From: Candidatus Bipolaricaulota bacterium
GTDB taxonomy: Bacteria > Bipolaricaulota > Bipolaricaulia > UBA7950 > UBA9294
Reading direction: 5' to 3'
Assembly: GCA_030612175.1 (NCBI GenBank)
Contig: JAUWOJ010000052.1
Location: 1 to 7,665 of the forward strand
Length of the DNA: 7,665 nucleotides
Shown here piece by piece: positions 6,482 through 7,665 of this stretch. Within the stretch, counting starts at the first letter, position 1. Each line of letters begins with the position of its first letter. Under the pieces are notes generated by a model. The model saw nothing but the letters and a program-made list of their open reading frames with translations, had not been told where the DNA came from and did not search any database. A program made the position numbers and the translations under genes.

Positions 6482-7375
6482 ATGACGCGCATGTTGGTAA
6501 AGGGACTCGATTGGATCGTCCGCAACGTCACCCACGGTAGTCATGCGCTGCGAAAACAGACTATCCTCAAGATCGGCCTGATTACTGTTTCCCTCTTCCT
6601 GCTCGTCACCGTGCTTGCCCAGTACTCGTGGTTCATTCCTTACGATCCCGTCTATTATAGAGATGCTCCGCGACTTGAGGGGCCCTCGATCAGGCACTTG
6701 ATGGGGACCGACCAACTGCACCGCGACGTATTCAGTCGCGTGATTTCCGGAGGAAAAGCCTCCCTAATCGTTGCTTTCGGCGCAGTCGCGCTGAGTATGA
6801 GTACCGGGTCGATTCTCGGATGGATCTCCGGATTCACCGGAGGTTTCTTCGATCGTTTCCTCTCCTTGATCATGGATGCGATCTACTCCTTTCCATCGAT
6901 GATCCTCGCCATTACACTTGTCGCTATGTTCGGCGCGGGGATTGGCCCAATGATTTGGGCGGTTGGGTTTGTCTACATTCCAACATACTTCCGCGTGACT
7001 CGTGCCGAAGTCTTACAGGTTCGCGAAGCAACATACATAGAAGCGATCCGCGCCGTTGGCGCAACTAATATACGCATCATTCTTCGACACGTCGCCCCCA
7101 ACACGGTGAATGCGATCATGGCTGTCTCTTCATTCAACCTAGCCGACGCCATTCTCACCGTTGCCGCCCTTTCTTTCCTTGGGTTCGGCCTCCCTCCCCC
7201 TGCGCCGGATTGGGGCTTTGATATCCAGAATGGCCAGAAGTTCCTCCAATCAGGCTCATGGTGGCTTATTACCTTCCCCGGGTTGATGATCATTGCCTTA
7301 TCGCTTGGGTTCGGGTTAATTGGTGAAGGAATCAGTGATCTGGTCAACCCAAAACGGAAACGGAAGCGTGTTTGA
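6482..7375 (+). CDS. ABC transporter permease, DppC/OppC type
   Basis: This is the second inner-membrane permease of the same importer, with 297 residues. An N-terminal cytoplasmic segment and first helix (about 29-50) fit the OppC_N domain. They are followed by HLMGTDQLHRDVFSRVISG (72-90), the family's GTDxxGRDVxSR block with His80 where Gly is usual. Helices lie near 95-117, 127-150, 154-172, 210-233 and 260-285. The EAA loop is REATYIEAIRAVGATN...HVAPNT (181-208), and LSFLGFGLPPPAPDWG (230-245) is characteristic. The C-terminus NPKRKRKRV is strongly basic and probably cytoplasmic. The ATG is 3 bases after the upstream stop. A weak TGAGG (6468-6472) inside the previous gene is the only ribosome site, so the two permeases are probably translationally coupled, as expected for partners made in equal amounts. 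Confidence 0.93.
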   Translation: MTRMLVKGLDWIVRNVTHGSHALRKQTILKIGLITVSLFLLVTVLAQYSWFIPYDPVYYRDAPRLEGPSIRHLMGTDQLHRDVFSRVISGGKASLIVAFGAVALSMSTGSILGWISGFTGGFFDRFLSLIMDAIYSFPSMILAITLVAMFGAGIGPMIWAVGFVYIPTYFRVTRAEVLQVREATYIEAIRAVGATNIRIILRHVAPNTVNAIMAVSSFNLADAILTVAALSFLGFGLPPPAPDWGFDIQNGQKFLQSGSWWLITFPGLMIIALSLGFGLIGEGISDLVNPKRKRKRV

Positions 7376-7400
7376 TTTTTCCGAAGAGCTGTGCTAAGGT
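7372..7400 (+). promoter_or_regulatory. Possible internal promoter for the binding-protein gene
   Basis: TTGATT (7372-7377) overlaps the permease stop codon. Seventeen bases later comes TAAGGT (7395-7400), preceded by TGC (7392-7394), giving an extended -10 arrangement. The -10 core itself is only three of six to consensus. If real, it would let the binding protein be made in excess over the permeases, which is usual for such importers. Confidence 0.3.
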
Positions 7401-7416
7401 GAGATAAAAGAAATCC

Positions 7417-7440
7417 ATATCTTCTGCAAGGAGGTGATAT
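7417..7440 (+). promoter_or_regulatory. Hairpin containing an orphan Shine-Dalgarno sequence
   Basis: AAGGAGGTGAT (7428-7438) is an 11-base match to the complement of the usual 16S rRNA 3' end, yet no ATG, GTG or TTG follows at a usable distance. The upstream bases 7417-7425 (ATATCTTCT) can pair with it: TCTTC-side bases 7421-7425 with AGGAG 7429-7433 (one G-U pair), a three-base bulge, then 7417-7420 with 7437-7440. The loop is GCA. The result is a hairpin that would mask the site. It lies about 50 bases before the real ribosome site of the next gene. Its role is unknown. Confidence 0.4.
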
Positions 7441-7487
7441 CCGCCACACTCAAGTATCTAACGTAGGTAAATGGTTCACCGATAAGT

Positions 7488-7495
7488 AAGGAGGT
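7488..7495 (+). promoter_or_regulatory. Strong ribosome binding site of the binding-protein gene
   Basis: AAGGAGGT lies 7 bases before ATG 7503, an ideal arrangement. It fixes the start and predicts strong translation compared with the weak sites of the second permease. Confidence 0.85.
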
Positions 7496-7502
7496 AACAA
7501 AG

Positions 7503-7665
7503 ATGAAAAGAGTGTTAGGTATCGTATTGGTAATCGGGCTCCTGGCTTCGGCGGCAGTGGCTGCAACAGCGCAAGAGCCCTTGATCATTGGAACAACCGA
7601 CCGTGTAACACAGCTCGCGTTCGCGAATAGTTATGACCATTACTCTTGGCACGTCCTGCGGGCGA
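7503..7665 (+). CDS. Family-5 ABC substrate-binding protein, N-terminal part
   Basis: The gene runs off the window end; 54 codons are visible. The start MKRVLGIVLVIGLLASAAVA is a typical Sec signal peptide with a short basic n-region and a hydrophobic core. Signal peptidase I could cleave after AVA (residue 20) or ATA (residue 23). There is no lipobox Cys, so the mature protein is probably free in a periplasm. The mature start PLIIGTTDRVTQLAFANSYD, then SWHVLRA, resembles the first strand of family-5 solute-binding proteins (often 'GTTDxxtsLDPAnaYD...VL'). Together with the preceding permeases this makes the assignment likely, but the diagnostic part lies outside the window. Ligand is unknown: peptide, nickel, sugar or another solute are all possible for this family. 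Confidence 0.8.
   Translation, partial: MKRVLGIVLVIGLLASAAVAATAQEPLIIGTTDRVTQLAFANSYDHYSWHVLRA

Noticed and set aside
7428..7450. Similarity of AAGGAGGTGAT plus following bases to the reverse complement of the 16S rRNA 3' end, as if a reverse-strand rRNA fragment
   Set aside because: Only the anti-SD complement matches closely; the next bases diverge quickly and no further 16S sequence follows. A strong Shine-Dalgarno match explains it.
7471..7485. Four-codon open frame (Met-Val-His-Arg-stop) just before the binding-protein ribosome site, as a leader peptide
   Set aside because: It has only a weak AGG upstream and a length easily reached by chance. It shows no repeated regulatory codon of the kind expected in an attenuator.

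Overview
The window is an ordinary bacterial chromosomal segment with mixed codon use and roughly half G+C by eye. It carries six complete protein genes that I recognise with good confidence, one complete gene of a poorly characterised family, and the 5' end of an eighth gene. I see no tRNA, rRNA, CRISPR array, insertion sequence or phage gene. No gene-free stretch exceeds about 165 bases. I find no evidence for a new multi-gene system. The points worth a second look are start-site, regulatory and residue-level details.

Layout. Bases 1-1483 hold a forward cluster behind a good sigma70-type promoter: a small DUF134-family DNA-binding protein, lspA (lipoprotein signal peptidase) and tmk (thymidylate kinase). 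lspA and tmk overlap by 32 bases, and tmk lacks an ATG. dnaN (beta sliding clamp) follows after 67 bases and has its own promoter candidate. dnaN runs head-on into alaS (alanyl-tRNA synthetase, minus strand) and their stop codons overlap in the four bases TTAG. Upstream of alaS, a 162-base divergent intergenic region holds back-to-back promoters, one for alaS and one for a forward transporter operon. That operon encodes two family-5 (dipeptide/oligopeptide/nickel type) ABC permeases. After a 127-base leader it continues with the first 54 codons of a secreted substrate-binding protein, cut by the window end.

How the genes work together. tmk supplies dTDP for dTTP synthesis and dnaN supplies the replication clamp, so a DNA-synthesis theme is plausible for the left half, with lspA acting in lipoprotein maturation. 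alaS is a translation housekeeping gene. The right half imports a peptide-like or similar solute. The binding protein has a signal peptide without a lipobox cysteine, so it is probably a free periplasmic protein, which hints at a diderm cell. LspA would therefore not process it.

Organism. Standard sigma70-like promoters, strong AAGGAGG ribosome sites and all-bacterial protein families indicate a bacterium. dnaN beside tmk and alaS rather than next to dnaA, and the permease-permease-binding protein order, do not match the familiar Escherichia or Bacillus arrangements. I cannot place the phylum with confidence. A little-studied diderm anaerobe lineage (Bipolaricaulota, for instance) is only a guess.
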